Shown here in pieces: positions 1 through 6,516 of a DNA stretch of 10,718 nucleotides. Position 1 is the first letter of the stretch, and every line of letters starts with the position of its first letter. This DNA is from Candidatus Nitrosopumilus sp. (GTDB lineage Archaea > Thermoproteota > Nitrososphaeria > Nitrososphaerales > Nitrosopumilaceae). The notes below the pieces were generated by a model. That model was not told where the DNA came from, made no database searches, and worked only from the letters and a program-made list of their open reading frames with translations. The position numbers were made by a program, and so were the translations under genes. Location of the stretch: contig DAOWGL010000170.1 of NCBI GenBank assembly GCA_030637455.1, positions 1-10,718 on the forward strand, read 5' to 3'.

Positions 1-408
1 AATAATCATGTATTATATTTTCGATATGAAAATTATCTAGATGGAGTTAAAAATATCCATGAAGTTTTAGAAGAATCAATTGAGATCGAATATGAAAATT
101 TGAAAAGTGGGGAAATTTCACCACAAGACTATATTTCAGTAACTGAAGTTACATCATCTCAAGTTACTACACAAATAAGTGAATTTGTAACATCAAAGCC
201 ATCAGAAGAATGGCAAACAAGTTACATCAATTACATGGATGCTTTGAAATCATTTAATTCCTATATTATAGAAACCAAGGTTTTAGCCAAAATGATTGAA
301 AATGAAAGTACTGAAGATGAAATGAAAGAGACTTTGGGGAAAATAGACATGTTAAAGTCCGAATCAATAGAATTTGTAAAAATGTCTGATCAATCAAGAC
401 CAGGCTAG
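1..408 (+). CDS. Unknown protein, 3' part of a gene cut by the window edge
   Basis: The reading frame is open from base 1 to the TAG at 406-408, giving at least 135 residues, and it must begin upstream of the window. A TTG at 100 could be read as a start, but the 33 codons before it are open and have the same character (charged, Glu-rich, helical), so I treat the gene as 5'-truncated. The visible part is hydrophilic and predicted mainly alpha-helical, with many Glu, Ser and Lys residues. It has no membrane segment, no Cys/His metal motif and no signature that I recognise. A stretch near residues 66-90 of the visible part reads like an amphipathic helix. It ends 69 bases before the DUF373 gene, which has its own TATA-like box, so the two are probably transcribed separately. 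Function unknown. Confidence 0.7.
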   Translation, partial: NNHVLYFRYENYLDGVKNIHEVLEESIEIEYENLKSGEISPQDYISVTEVTSSQVTTQISEFVTSKPSEEWQTSYINYMDALKSFNSYIIETKVLAKMIENESTEDEMKETLGKIDMLKSESIEFVKMSDQSRPG

Positions 409-448
409 CCTCAAACCGAATTTTACTATTCATACAAATTGGAAATCG

Positions 449-455
449 TTAAAAG
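449..455 (+). promoter_or_regulatory. TATA-like box of the DUF373 gene
   Basis: TTAAAAG is centred about 26 nt upstream of the ATG at 478. That is the archaeal box A to transcription-start distance, so the mRNA would be essentially leaderless. No Shine-Dalgarno sequence precedes this ATG. Confidence 0.5.
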
Positions 456-477
456 GTAATTATGTAAGAGAAATAGA

Positions 478-1623
478 ATGTCTCAACGAACAGGCAAAGT
501 TGAAAAGGACGTTAATGCATCTACTGCTAATAAATTACTAGTAATTTGTATTGATAGAGATAATGATGTAGGCGATAAAGCAGGAATCATCACACCTGTT
601 GTTGGGAGAGATGCATGTATTGAAGCAGCACAGAGATTGGCATTAGAAGATCCTGAGGATGCAGATTCAAATTCAATTTTTGCAGCAATTAAAACATATG
701 AAGATTTAATCAGTAAAGGTTACCAAGTAGAAGTTGTAACTGTTGCAGGAGTTAAAAATAGAGGAGTTCAAGCTGATGAAAAAATTTTAGCAGAAACAAG
801 GAAGGTTTTAGAAAAATTTTCTGCAAACGGTGCAGTTATTGTATCTGACGGTGAAGATGATGAAAGTGTCATACCAGTAATTCAAAATGTATTACCAGTT
901 GTATCAGTACAGCGAGTAGTAATGAAAGTCAGTAGAAGTGTGGAGTATTCCTATGCAGTTTTTGGAAAATATCTTAAAATGCTTGCATATGATTCAAAAT
1001 ATTCAAAATTCTTTTTAGGAGTTCCAGGAATTCTTTTGTTAATTGGTGGAGTTGCAACAGTATTTGGTTATACCGCAGAAATATTTGCAGTACTAGTAAG
1101 TATTTTGGGTGCTGCATTTTTAATTAGAGCATTTGATATTGATAGAGTCTGGTCAAATTGGTCAAAGCCAACACCGATGGGTTTTATCAGAATGTTTACA
1201 ATGGTTGCAGGAGTATTACTAATTCTTTCATCAATACCAGCTGGAATTGGTGCAGTTGATACAGAATTAGTTGAAACAGATGCACAATTAATTTCAATAA
1301 TTACAGACAAATTAATTCTAGGACAATTCGTATCGGGAGTAATTCCAATTTTATGGATTGGATTGGGTTCAATATTTGCAGGTACATTACTAAGTAATTG
1401 GATTGGGGGAATTCCAAGACAAATTAGCGATATTTTGAGAATTATTGTATTGGGTGCACTTTACCCAACTATATTGCAATTTACCAATATTATGATCCAT
1501 GATGAACCTTCTCTTACTCTAATTCCACCACTACTAGGAGGATTAGCAGCAACGCTAGTCTCAGCTACAATTCTCTTTAAAAAATATAGAAAACATAAAG
1601 ATCAAGAGATGATTTCAGACTAA
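478..1623 (+). CDS. DUF373 family membrane protein
   Basis: This 381-residue protein belongs to the archaeal DUF373 family, whose biochemical role is unknown. The N-terminal soluble half (about residues 18-150) carries the family's acidic motifs: CIDRDNDVG at 24-32, GRDACIEAAQRLALEDPEDAD at about 43-63 and SDGEDDE at 123-129. The C-terminal half contains about six hydrophobic segments (roughly 179-198, 200-216, 239-260, 283-304, 318-337 and 347-366) and ends in a basic tail (KKYRKHK). This is the usual DUF373 layout of a cytosolic domain followed by a multi-pass membrane domain. The Asp-rich motifs suggest metal or nucleotide binding, but that is only inference. The ATG at 478 is preferred because a TATA-like box lies 26 nt upstream. 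Its neighbours give no functional hint. Confidence 0.88.
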   Translation: MSQRTGKVEKDVNASTANKLLVICIDRDNDVGDKAGIITPVVGRDACIEAAQRLALEDPEDADSNSIFAAIKTYEDLISKGYQVEVVTVAGVKNRGVQADEKILAETRKVLEKFSANGAVIVSDGEDDESVIPVIQNVLPVVSVQRVVMKVSRSVEYSYAVFGKYLKMLAYDSKYSKFFLGVPGILLLIGGVATVFGYTAEIFAVLVSILGAAFLIRAFDIDRVWSNWSKPTPMGFIRMFTMVAGVLLILSSIPAGIGAVDTELVETDAQLISIITDKLILGQFVSGVIPILWIGLGSIFAGTLLSNWIGGIPRQISDILRIIVLGALYPTILQFTNIMIHDEPSLTLIPPLLGGLAATLVSATILFKKYRKHKDQEMISD

Positions 1624-1646
1624 ATTTATTCAAAAATGAATCAATA

Positions 1647-1656
1647 ATTTAAATTT
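1647..1656 (+). promoter_or_regulatory. Possible TATA box for the uppS-nudix transcript
   Basis: ATTTAAATTT is the best box A candidate between the DUF373 stop (1623) and uppS. It would place transcription start near 1678 and give a leader of about 33 nt. Unlike most genes here, uppS would therefore have a 5' untranslated region, which fits its apparent use of a Shine-Dalgarno site. Confidence 0.35.
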
Positions 1657-1685
1657 CTGAAAAACACTGATATCTTCTATCAAGT

Positions 1686-1715
1686 ATGAATAATCAAATG
1701 GTGAGTAGACATTAG
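1686..1715 (+). other. Nine-codon upstream ORF touching the uppS start
   Basis: ATG at 1686 opens a short frame (MNNQMVSRH) that stops at TAG 1713-1715. The stop overlaps the proposed ATT start of uppS at 1711-1713 and is in a different frame. It may be a regulatory upstream ORF, a coupling device, or the sign of a one-base error or +1 frameshift that would join this ATG to uppS. Confidence 0.3.
1700..1704 (+). promoter_or_regulatory. Shine-Dalgarno GGTGA that decides the uppS start
   Basis: GGTGA is complementary to the archaeal 16S rRNA 3' end (CACCUCC type). It lies six bases before ATT 1711, an ideal spacing. It is the main evidence that translation begins at this ATT. Confidence 0.45.
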
Positions 1716-2502
1716 TAAAATCAAAGATTTAGTTTTTCAGCTTTCAGGACTCTATAAGATATACGGTAAAAGATTAGAAAGTGAAATTCAAAATGGAGAT
1801 ATTCCAAATCATGTTGCATTAATTTTGGATGGTAATAGAAGATGGGCTAAAATGCACCTTTCAATGCCAAAAAAAGGTCATTGGAAGGGTGCAGATGCTG
1901 TAGAAAACCTTCTTGATTGGTGTGAAGAGTTTGATATCAAAATTGTTACTTTGTATGCACTTTCTGCAGAAAATCTTGATAGAGATGATGATGAATTGAA
2001 ATATCTCTATGAATTAATTCAAATGAGATTAGAAAAATTATTGAATGATACAAGAATTCATAGAAGTAAAATGAGAGTTAAGGGGATTGGAAGGATAGAA
2101 CTTTTGCCCGAATCAATTAAAAAAGTTTTAAAACAATTAGATGATGCTACAAAAGATTATGATAATCATTTTCTAAATATTGCACTCGCATATGGAGGAC
2201 AAAATGAGTTAGTAGATGCAGTAAAGAAAATTGGAAGTAAGATAAAAGATGGTTCTCTCATGGTAGAAGACATTAACAAAAAAGAGATTGAATCGAATCT
2301 CTACACATCATATTTACCACAATCATCACCAGATATGGTATTAAGGACTTCAGGAGAGAAGAGATTAAGTGGATTTTTGATGTGGCAAAGTGCTTATAGT
2401 GAATTAGTTTTTATGGATATTTTTTGGCCCGAATTTAGAAAAATAGATTTAATGAGGGCAATTAGAACATATCAAGTGAGGAAGAGGAGATTGGGGAAAT
2501 GA
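1711..2502 (+). CDS. uppS: Polyprenyl diphosphate synthase (cis-prenyltransferase, UppS family), apparent ATT start
   Basis: Condenses isopentenyl diphosphate onto an allylic diphosphate in cis, making the long lipid carrier used for glycan transfer at the membrane. All family motifs are present, counting from ATT 1711: HVALILDGNRRWA at 34-46 with catalytic Asp40, the SAEN segment near 85-88, ALAYGGQNELVDAV near 158-171, and RTSGEKRLSGF at 212-222, followed by the WQSAYSELVF substrate-binding stretch. The length is 263 residues, normal for the family. The in-frame TTG at 1825 is inside the catalytic motif and cannot be the start. Between the in-frame TGA at 1702-1704 and 1825 there is no ATG, GTG or TTG. 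ATT 1711, six bases after GGTGA, is therefore the likely start, unless a base is missing near 1705-1712. The Nudix gene overlaps its end by four bases. Confidence 0.85.
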   Translation: MSKIKDLVFQLSGLYKIYGKRLESEIQNGDIPNHVALILDGNRRWAKMHLSMPKKGHWKGADAVENLLDWCEEFDIKIVTLYALSAENLDRDDDELKYLYELIQMRLEKLLNDTRIHRSKMRVKGIGRIELLPESIKKVLKQLDDATKDYDNHFLNIALAYGGQNELVDAVKKIGSKIKDGSLMVEDINKKEIESNLYTSYLPQSSPDMVLRTSGEKRLSGFLMWQSAYSELVFMDIFWPEFRKIDLMRAIRTYQVRKRRLGK

Positions 2503-2918
2503 TTGAAGAGACATCTGCAGGGATTGTATTATTTAGAAAAGAGGGTGCTAAAAATTTATTTTTACTTTTACATTATCCTTCAGGGCATTGGGACTTTGTT
2601 AAAGGTAAAATGGAAAAAGGGGAATCAATTCATGAAACAGCTATAAGAGAAACAAAAGAAGAGACAGGAATTACAGATGTAAAAATTTTAGATAATTTTG
2701 AAGAATGGATTGAATATAATTTTCAATATCAAGGTGAATTAGTTCATAAAAAAGTTGTATTTTTCTTGGCTGAAACAAATACTAAAGATGTAGAAATTTC
2801 TCACGAACATTCAGATTATACATGGGTGGATTATAACACTGCAATGGAAAAAACTACTTTTGATAATGCAAAAACCGTTTTAACAAAAGCACAAATGTTA
2901 CTTTCCAAAACTCTGTAG
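2499..2918 (+). CDS. Nudix hydrolase, Ap4A hydrolase (NUDT2)-like
   Basis: This 139-residue protein carries a perfect Nudix box (G-x5-E-x7-RE-x2-EE-x-G-I) at residues 36-58, which binds Mg2+ and positions substrate. The surroundings match asymmetric diadenosine tetraphosphate hydrolases: a GHWDFVKGK segment before the box, a long middle strand ending in FFLAE, and a SHEHSDYTWVDY stretch that aligns with human NUDT2. The likely reaction is hydrolysis of Ap4A or another dinucleoside polyphosphate, which removes an alarmone-like by-product of aminoacyl-tRNA synthetases. A different Nudix substrate cannot be excluded. The ATG overlaps the uppS stop in an ATGA, so translation is probably coupled. 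The 3' end runs 21 bases into the end of the convergent pyrF gene. Confidence 0.88.
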   Translation: MIEETSAGIVLFRKEGAKNLFLLLHYPSGHWDFVKGKMEKGESIHETAIRETKEETGITDVKILDNFEEWIEYNFQYQGELVHKKVVFFLAETNTKDVEISHEHSDYTWVDYNTAMEKTTFDNAKTVLTKAQMLLSKTL

Positions 2919-3638
2919 TTGTAATTCTTTTGCAACTTGAGTAGGATTTTTGGAATTTAGAATTGTTCTTCCAACAATTAGATAATTAGTCCCAGATGAA
3001 ATTACTTCATTTGCACTACCACCTTGAGTACCAACACCTGGAGAAAAAATACTCAAATTCTTCCCGGCTTGCTTAGAACAATATTGAATAATTTTTGGAA
3101 ATGTAGCTCCTACCACAATTCCATCAACCTTTGCAGTTAGAGCCCAATTCAAAAATAATTGGTACAATTGTTGTTTTTTACCCATTTTAATTTCCATATC
3201 ATATGATAATTTAGCCTCAGGTGCGCTCATATGACATAATGTGATAACCCCTTTACCATTTTTGTGAGCAGATTTTACTAGATTTTTTAAACTATCAAGA
3301 CCCATAATCGGATTTGCGATAACTGCATCAAATCCTAAATTCCATAAATGTTCAGCAGTTACTCTATTGGTATTTCCAATATCATTGAGTTTGATATCAG
3401 CAATGGTTTGTAATCCATATCTATGTGCAGTTTTGTTAATTTTTTGAATTTCTTTTCCACTTAGTGGTAAAAGTAAATGGAAATTTAGTTTAATTCCACA
3501 TAGAAATGGATGTAATTGCTTTATATTTTGAATTGTTTTTGATTCTAAATTTTTAACAGATAGATCATAATCATTGGCAAGAATGACTTTGCCATTAGTT
3601 TTCGATATCTGTGAAAGTCTAGTTTTGAAGGTGGCCAT
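2898..3638 (-). CDS. pyrF: Orotidine 5'-phosphate decarboxylase
   Basis: Catalyses the last step of UMP synthesis, OMP to UMP plus CO2. The 246-residue protein is a TIM barrel with the diagnostic catalytic array DIKLND at 81-86 (Asp81, Lys83, Asp86) followed by IGNT. The phosphate-gripping C-terminal loops are SPGVGTQGG at 199-207 and IVGRTI at 221-226. HMSAPEA near 136-142 fits the loop over the substrate. The length and motifs match archaeal pyrF. The start is ATG 3636-3638, which lies 20 bases inside the end of the upstream gene, so it is probably translated by coupling from the purA-side transcript. The stop overlaps the Nudix gene tail to tail by 21 bases. Confidence 0.93.
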   Translation of the reverse strand: MATFKTRLSQISKTNGKVILANDYDLSVKNLESKTIQNIKQLHPFLCGIKLNFHLLLPLSGKEIQKINKTAHRYGLQTIADIKLNDIGNTNRVTAEHLWNLGFDAVIANPIMGLDSLKNLVKSAHKNGKGVITLCHMSAPEAKLSYDMEIKMGKKQQLYQLFLNWALTAKVDGIVVGATFPKIIQYCSKQAGKNLSIFSPGVGTQGGSANEVISSGTNYLIVGRTILNSKNPTQVAKELQLQSFGK

Positions 3639-4299
3639 AATCTACTAGTGGATGAGTGTCTTTTAATTTTATTATTTTGATATAAGAATATCCATGTTCA
3701 GATGGATTTTCTACAAATGTTGGTTGTGTTCCATTAGACGTAGAGAATTTCAAGAAGGGGTTTTGAGGATCTGAATCTAACACAACATGACAAAAATAAG
3801 ATGTTCCTTCATCATTGAAATTCATGAAAACCCCAATTAACCATTTATCATTATGTGGGAACAAGAATAAAGGAAATGGGATTTCCTCCATACCCCAAGT
3901 TAGTTTTGCAAGACTGGACATATCTTCTAATTGAATTGGTTGATATCTATCTAAAGTACCATTTCCAGGTTGCAATGTTTTAGGTAATGATTTGATCCTA
4001 ACTATTGGAGAATAAAGTTTACTAGCATCTGAAGTAGTATCAACAATTTCAGATTCTTCTTTACCACCTTTTAGTCCATAACAAAGATAGTGACCGTTGT
4101 GTTGAAGAGGAGTATAGTATACAATTGGTTTTTCTTTTAAAACATCCATCTGTACAGATAAAATTTTCTTTCCATCATAATCATGTAAAAATGAAACACG
4201 AGGAGCACGTTCTAATGCACAGACGAGCCTAGTAAATTCTAAAGTTGAATGGACTTGGATGTAACGTGGTAATTTATCAGTAGTTTGTAACTTGTCCAC
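3619..4299 (-). CDS. Unknown soluble protein between purA and pyrF
   Basis: I do not recognise this 226-residue protein. It has no signal peptide or membrane segment and no Cys-rich or nucleotide-binding motif. The sequence reads as a mixed alpha/beta, strand-rich fold with many aromatic residues (for example RVSFLHDYDGKKILSV at 34-49 and PFPLFLFPHNDKWLIGVFMNF near 141-161). The start is GTG at 4297-4299. It is the only usual start before the upstream in-frame stop, and a TATA-like box lies 26 nt ahead. It overlaps pyrF by 20 bases and follows purA after 49 bases on the same strand. A link to nucleotide metabolism or its regulation is suggested by position only. Confidence 0.72.
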   Translation of the reverse strand: MDKLQTTDKLPRYIQVHSTLEFTRLVCALERAPRVSFLHDYDGKKILSVQMDVLKEKPIVYYTPLQHNGHYLCYGLKGGKEESEIVDTTSDASKLYSPIVRIKSLPKTLQPGNGTLDRYQPIQLEDMSSLAKLTWGMEEIPFPLFLFPHNDKWLIGVFMNFNDEGTSYFCHVVLDSDPQNPFLKFSTSNGTQPTFVENPSEHGYSYIKIIKLKDTHPLVDYGHLQN

Positions 4300-4320
4300 A
4301 GGGATTAGCTGTAGGTTATC

Positions 4321-4330
4321 AAATTAAACT
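4321..4330 (-). promoter_or_regulatory. TATA-like box for the unknown gene-pyrF pair
   Basis: Read on the minus strand this is AGTTTAATTT, centred about 26 nt before the GTG at 4299. It would give a leaderless mRNA and supports the GTG start. It lies in the 49-base gap after purA, so the pair may be transcribed from here as well as by read-through. Confidence 0.4.
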
Positions 4331-4348
4331 TATCCAAAACAAAGGAGC

Positions 4349-5350
4349 CTAGTTTCTTCTATCAACAACATCATTGACAGCAGGACCAGTTCCAATAATT
4401 GTAACAGGCGTGTTTAATTCTTTTTCAATATTTGCAATGAATGCTTTTGCATCTGTAGATAAGTTATCGTAAGAAGTTTCACCTGCACAATCAGTAAAGA
4501 GTACATCTAATTTTGTTATAGAAATTTGTGTTGCACCATTAAGCATGATTGCACGCCTAGCTAAATCAAAATCAAAATCTGCAGCACGTCTTTGACGACC
4601 AGTAACAGTTCCAAATTCAGACCAGCCTTTTTTTTCTGCATCTTCAAGTGAGAGCTCTTTGTCAAGGGGTCCAGTTCCAACACGCGTAACATATGATTTG
4701 AAAACAACTATTACTTCATCTACTTTTGTTGGTCCAAGACCAATATCAGCACAAATTCCAGAAGCAGTAACATCTTTTGAAGTTACAAATGGGTATGTTC
4801 CGTGCCAGAGTGAAAGAAATGTTCCTTGTGTTCCCTCAACTAAGACATGTTCATTTGCATCAAGTGCAGAATTTACCTCTAAAGGTACATCCACAATTAA
4901 TGAAGATAAAGAATCAAAATCTTTTGCTAGTTTTAAAACTCTCATAGCACGGTCAGCATTTGCAGGTCCAGTTCCAGAACCAGTACTTCCAATTTTTTCT
5001 TTTAATTCTCCTTTTGAATCTCTACTCAAATGAGTTTCTTCAATGATTCCGCAGTGTTTATCGATAAATGCACGCCCTGTAACATCAAAATCTTGAATTT
5101 CTTTATTGAGAACATCCGGATTAATTACAACTCCAGGTCCAATCATTACTTTGGCATTTTTATTTAGAAATCCACTTGGGAGCATTCTTACTTTATACAC
5201 TTTATCTCCATCTCTAATTGTATGACCAGCATTTGGACCAGCACCACCACGTACGATTATTTTTGGGTTATCTTTAATTGCCAAATATGAGATGATCTTT
5301 CCTTTTCCTTCATCTCCAAAAAATCCGCCAACAACTACAGTTGATGTCAT
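4349..5350 (-). CDS. purA: Adenylosuccinate synthetase, short archaeal type
   Basis: Joins IMP and aspartate using GTP to make adenylosuccinate, the first committed step to AMP. Motifs in order: GDEGKGK at 12-18 (P-loop-like, catalytic Asp13), PNAGHT at 39-44 (catalytic His43), STGSGTGP at 122-129, the EGTQGTFLSLWHG segment from 172 with TYPFVTS to 191 (IMP pocket), TGRQRRAADFD at 250-260, and TKLD at 279-282 (guanine specificity). The last residues are GTGPAVNDVVDRR. At 333 residues it is about 100 shorter than bacterial enzymes, as in the compact archaeal form (the Pyrococcus type), so it is not truncated. The ATG at 5348-5350 has a TATA-like box 26 nt upstream. It is first in a same-strand group with the unknown gene and pyrF. 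Confidence 0.95.
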   Translation of the reverse strand: MTSTVVVGGFFGDEGKGKIISYLAIKDNPKIIVRGGAGPNAGHTIRDGDKVYKVRMLPSGFLNKNAKVMIGPGVVINPDVLNKEIQDFDVTGRAFIDKHCGIIEETHLSRDSKGELKEKIGSTGSGTGPANADRAMRVLKLAKDFDSLSSLIVDVPLEVNSALDANEHVLVEGTQGTFLSLWHGTYPFVTSKDVTASGICADIGLGPTKVDEVIVVFKSYVTRVGTGPLDKELSLEDAEKKGWSEFGTVTGRQRRAADFDFDLARRAIMLNGATQISITKLDVLFTDCAGETSYDNLSTDAKAFIANIEKELNTPVTIIGTGPAVNDVVDRRN

Positions 5351-5371
5351 ATTGTTAAACGTCTATTTGGT

Positions 5372-5379
5372 TTATTTAA
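5372..5379 (-). promoter_or_regulatory. TATA box of purA
   Basis: On the minus strand TTAAATAA is centred 25-26 nt before the purA ATG, which fits a leaderless transcript. It shares the 79-base divergent intergenic region with the promoter of the gene at 5430. Confidence 0.55.
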
Positions 5380-5398
5380 GCTAAAGTATTTTCCATGA

Positions 5399-5407
5399 TT
5401 TTATATT
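5399..5407 (+). promoter_or_regulatory. TATA box of the helical-repeat gene at 5430
   Basis: TTTTATATT is centred about 27 nt before the ATG at 5430. This fits a leaderless transcript and supports that ATG over the out-of-frame ATGs at 5395 and 5416. Confidence 0.5.
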
Positions 5408-5429
5408 CAACACTGATGAGTTTAGATCG

Positions 5430-5891
5430 ATGGTCGGTGAAAATTTTGCAGGTAATATTATTATCAACTTGGCAAATTTACCGGATTTTCTAAGAAACCC
5501 AATTTTGAAAAAAAGAATGATAGAATTTTTTTCATTGTCTGATGCTGAAAAAGCAGAAGTCATTAACAATGCACTAGAAGCTGGCCCTACAATCCCATTT
5601 CCTAACTTTGCAAAACTTTTCAAAACATGGCTCAAAATTTTAACAACATTAACTGAAGAACAAAGAGAGGGATTATTTTCAGCATATATTACAGAGGTTG
5701 CACGATCACCGCAAAAACTAATTGAATTTAATGTTGATGGGATTTTGGAGATATTTTTGACATTAGAAGAAAATGAAAAAGAAATTCTTGCAATTACAAT
5801 TAAAAAAATAATCAATAATTTAGATGAAAATTCAAAAAGACGAATAATGATAGTTGTGCCAGAAAATGCTAAAAAACACTTAAAATTTTAG
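5430..5891 (+). CDS. Unknown all-helical protein with internal repeats
   Basis: This 153-residue protein is predicted all-alpha and has no membrane segment. A motif of the form aliphatic-x-Ser/Thr/Asn-Leu-x-x-x-Glu/Ser-Lys/Arg recurs: FFSLSDAEKAEV at 33-44, LTTLTEEQREGL at 71-82, FLTLEENEKEIL at 109-120, and a weaker NNLDENSKRRIM at 129-140. The first three copies are 38 residues apart. This pattern resembles the helical superstructures of the MgtE N-terminal or FliG families, in which leucine-rich helical pairs stack, but I cannot assign it to either. It may be a scaffold or protein-binding module. It is divergent from purA and overlaps the next, convergent gene by four bases (TTAG). Confidence 0.75.
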   Translation: MVGENFAGNIIINLANLPDFLRNPILKKRMIEFFSLSDAEKAEVINNALEAGPTIPFPNFAKLFKTWLKILTTLTEEQREGLFSAYITEVARSPQKLIEFNVDGILEIFLTLEENEKEILAITIKKIINNLDENSKRRIMIVVPENAKKHLKF

Positions 5892-6169
5892 GCGCCTGGT
5901 CGTTCTTCAGGTTTTCGGTTATCTTCATTGGTATAATCAATTACTTCTCCTTCTGGAGACAAAACACCTACAAAGATCTTCTCATGTTTTTTCAATAATT
6001 TTCTATGATCCAACATAGACATGTCAAGTTTCATCTCATTCATGACCATAATTTGATATTCTTTCCATTCAGCCCAACATTTGTTACATGTAGGATATTT
6101 TGCTGCAACAACTCCAAGCTCTTCACTATCCGGAATAGAATTCTTACATTTTGTGCAAGTGAGACTCAT
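5888..6169 (-). CDS. Zinc-ribbon protein with YggX/Fe(2+)-trafficking-like C-terminal part
   Basis: This 93-residue protein has two Cys pairs, CTKC at 5-8 and CNKC at 28-31, which should bind zinc or iron. They are followed directly by WAEWKEYQIMVMNEMKLD (32-49) and DHRKLL (54-59). That second part aligns by eye with bacterial YggX (WAQWQHKQTMLINEKKLN, then EHRKLL), the Iron_traffic family linked to iron handling and protection of Fe-S enzymes from oxidation. The C-terminus is charged. The start is ATG 6167-6169. A longer open frame to 6379 exists, but its extra 70 residues are a hydrophobic antisense shadow of the zinc-ribbon gene at 6247. An A-rich stretch at about 6190-6204 could hold a weak promoter. 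The role in iron homeostasis is inferred from similarity. Confidence 0.72.
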   Translation of the reverse strand: MSLTCTKCKNSIPDSEELGVVAAKYPTCNKCWAEWKEYQIMVMNEMKLDMSMLDHRKLLKKHEKIFVGVLSPEGEVIDYTNEDNRKPEERPGA

Positions 6170-6246
6170 AAAAAATAAGAATAATGAACTCCTTTTATCT
6201 TTTATTGAATGTAAAACAATAATAATTATCAAAGAGATATGGGGGC

Positions 6247-6456
6247 ATGAAGATAAAATGCCCAAAATGCAAAGAAAATGCAGAATTGGCAATGGATTAT
6301 TCAGTTGTAAAATGTGGTTCTTGTGATTTGGATATGAGTTATGGAGAATACGTAAAATTTGTGGCTCATAATGAACCAAAATATTCAGATATTTTAGGAG
6401 ATTATGCAGCTAGTACAGAAGGCCATACTTCAGGTTCTTTGGATGAATGGGATTAA
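6247..6456 (+). CDS. Small zinc-ribbon protein
   Basis: This 69-residue protein has an N-terminal zinc ribbon with CPKC at 5-8 and CGSC at 23-26, a 14-residue knuckle spacing typical of rubredoxin-like or TFIIB-like zinc ribbons. The C-terminal 35 residues are polar and acidic (ending SLDEWD) and probably unstructured. There is no catalytic motif. Such small proteins often act as nucleic-acid or protein adaptors, but the role is unknown. It is divergent from the YggX-like zinc-ribbon gene, with 77 bases between the two starts. A box A-like AATAATAATTA at about 6219-6229 sits near 25 nt ahead of the ATG. No Shine-Dalgarno is seen apart from a run of five G. Confidence 0.75.
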   Translation: MKIKCPKCKENAELAMDYSVVKCGSCDLDMSYGEYVKFVAHNEPKYSDILGDYAASTEGHTSGSLDEWD

Positions 6457-6485
6457 CAAAATAGTGTAATGATTCATCAGATTAA

Positions 6486-6493
6486 AATAATTA
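6486..6493 (+). promoter_or_regulatory. TATA-like box of the seven-helix membrane protein gene
   Basis: AATAATTA is centred about 27 nt before the TTG at 6517. It supports that TTG as a leaderless start rather than the internal ATG near 6583. Confidence 0.4.
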
Positions 6494-6516
6494 GTTAAAC
6501 ATAATTCTATTCATCA

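Noticed and set aside
1068..1310. Minus-strand ORF inside the DUF373 gene
   Set aside because: It is antisense to a well-supported gene, with no motif and no promoter. Other antisense frames at 4659-5033, 5381-5815, 6081-6326, 6507-6689, 6870-7175, 8283-8555, 8622-8870, 8930-9205 and 9999-10277 are rejected for the same reason.
1825..2502. uppS starting at TTG 1825
   Set aside because: It would begin in the middle of the catalytic HVALILDGNRRWA motif and lose the conserved His and its approach. The frame is open and well conserved upstream to 1711.
6170..6379. 70-residue N-terminal extension of the YggX-like protein
   Set aside because: The extra residues are a hydrophobic antisense image of the zinc-ribbon gene at 6247 and show no family similarity. 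The zinc ribbon begins right after ATG 6169.
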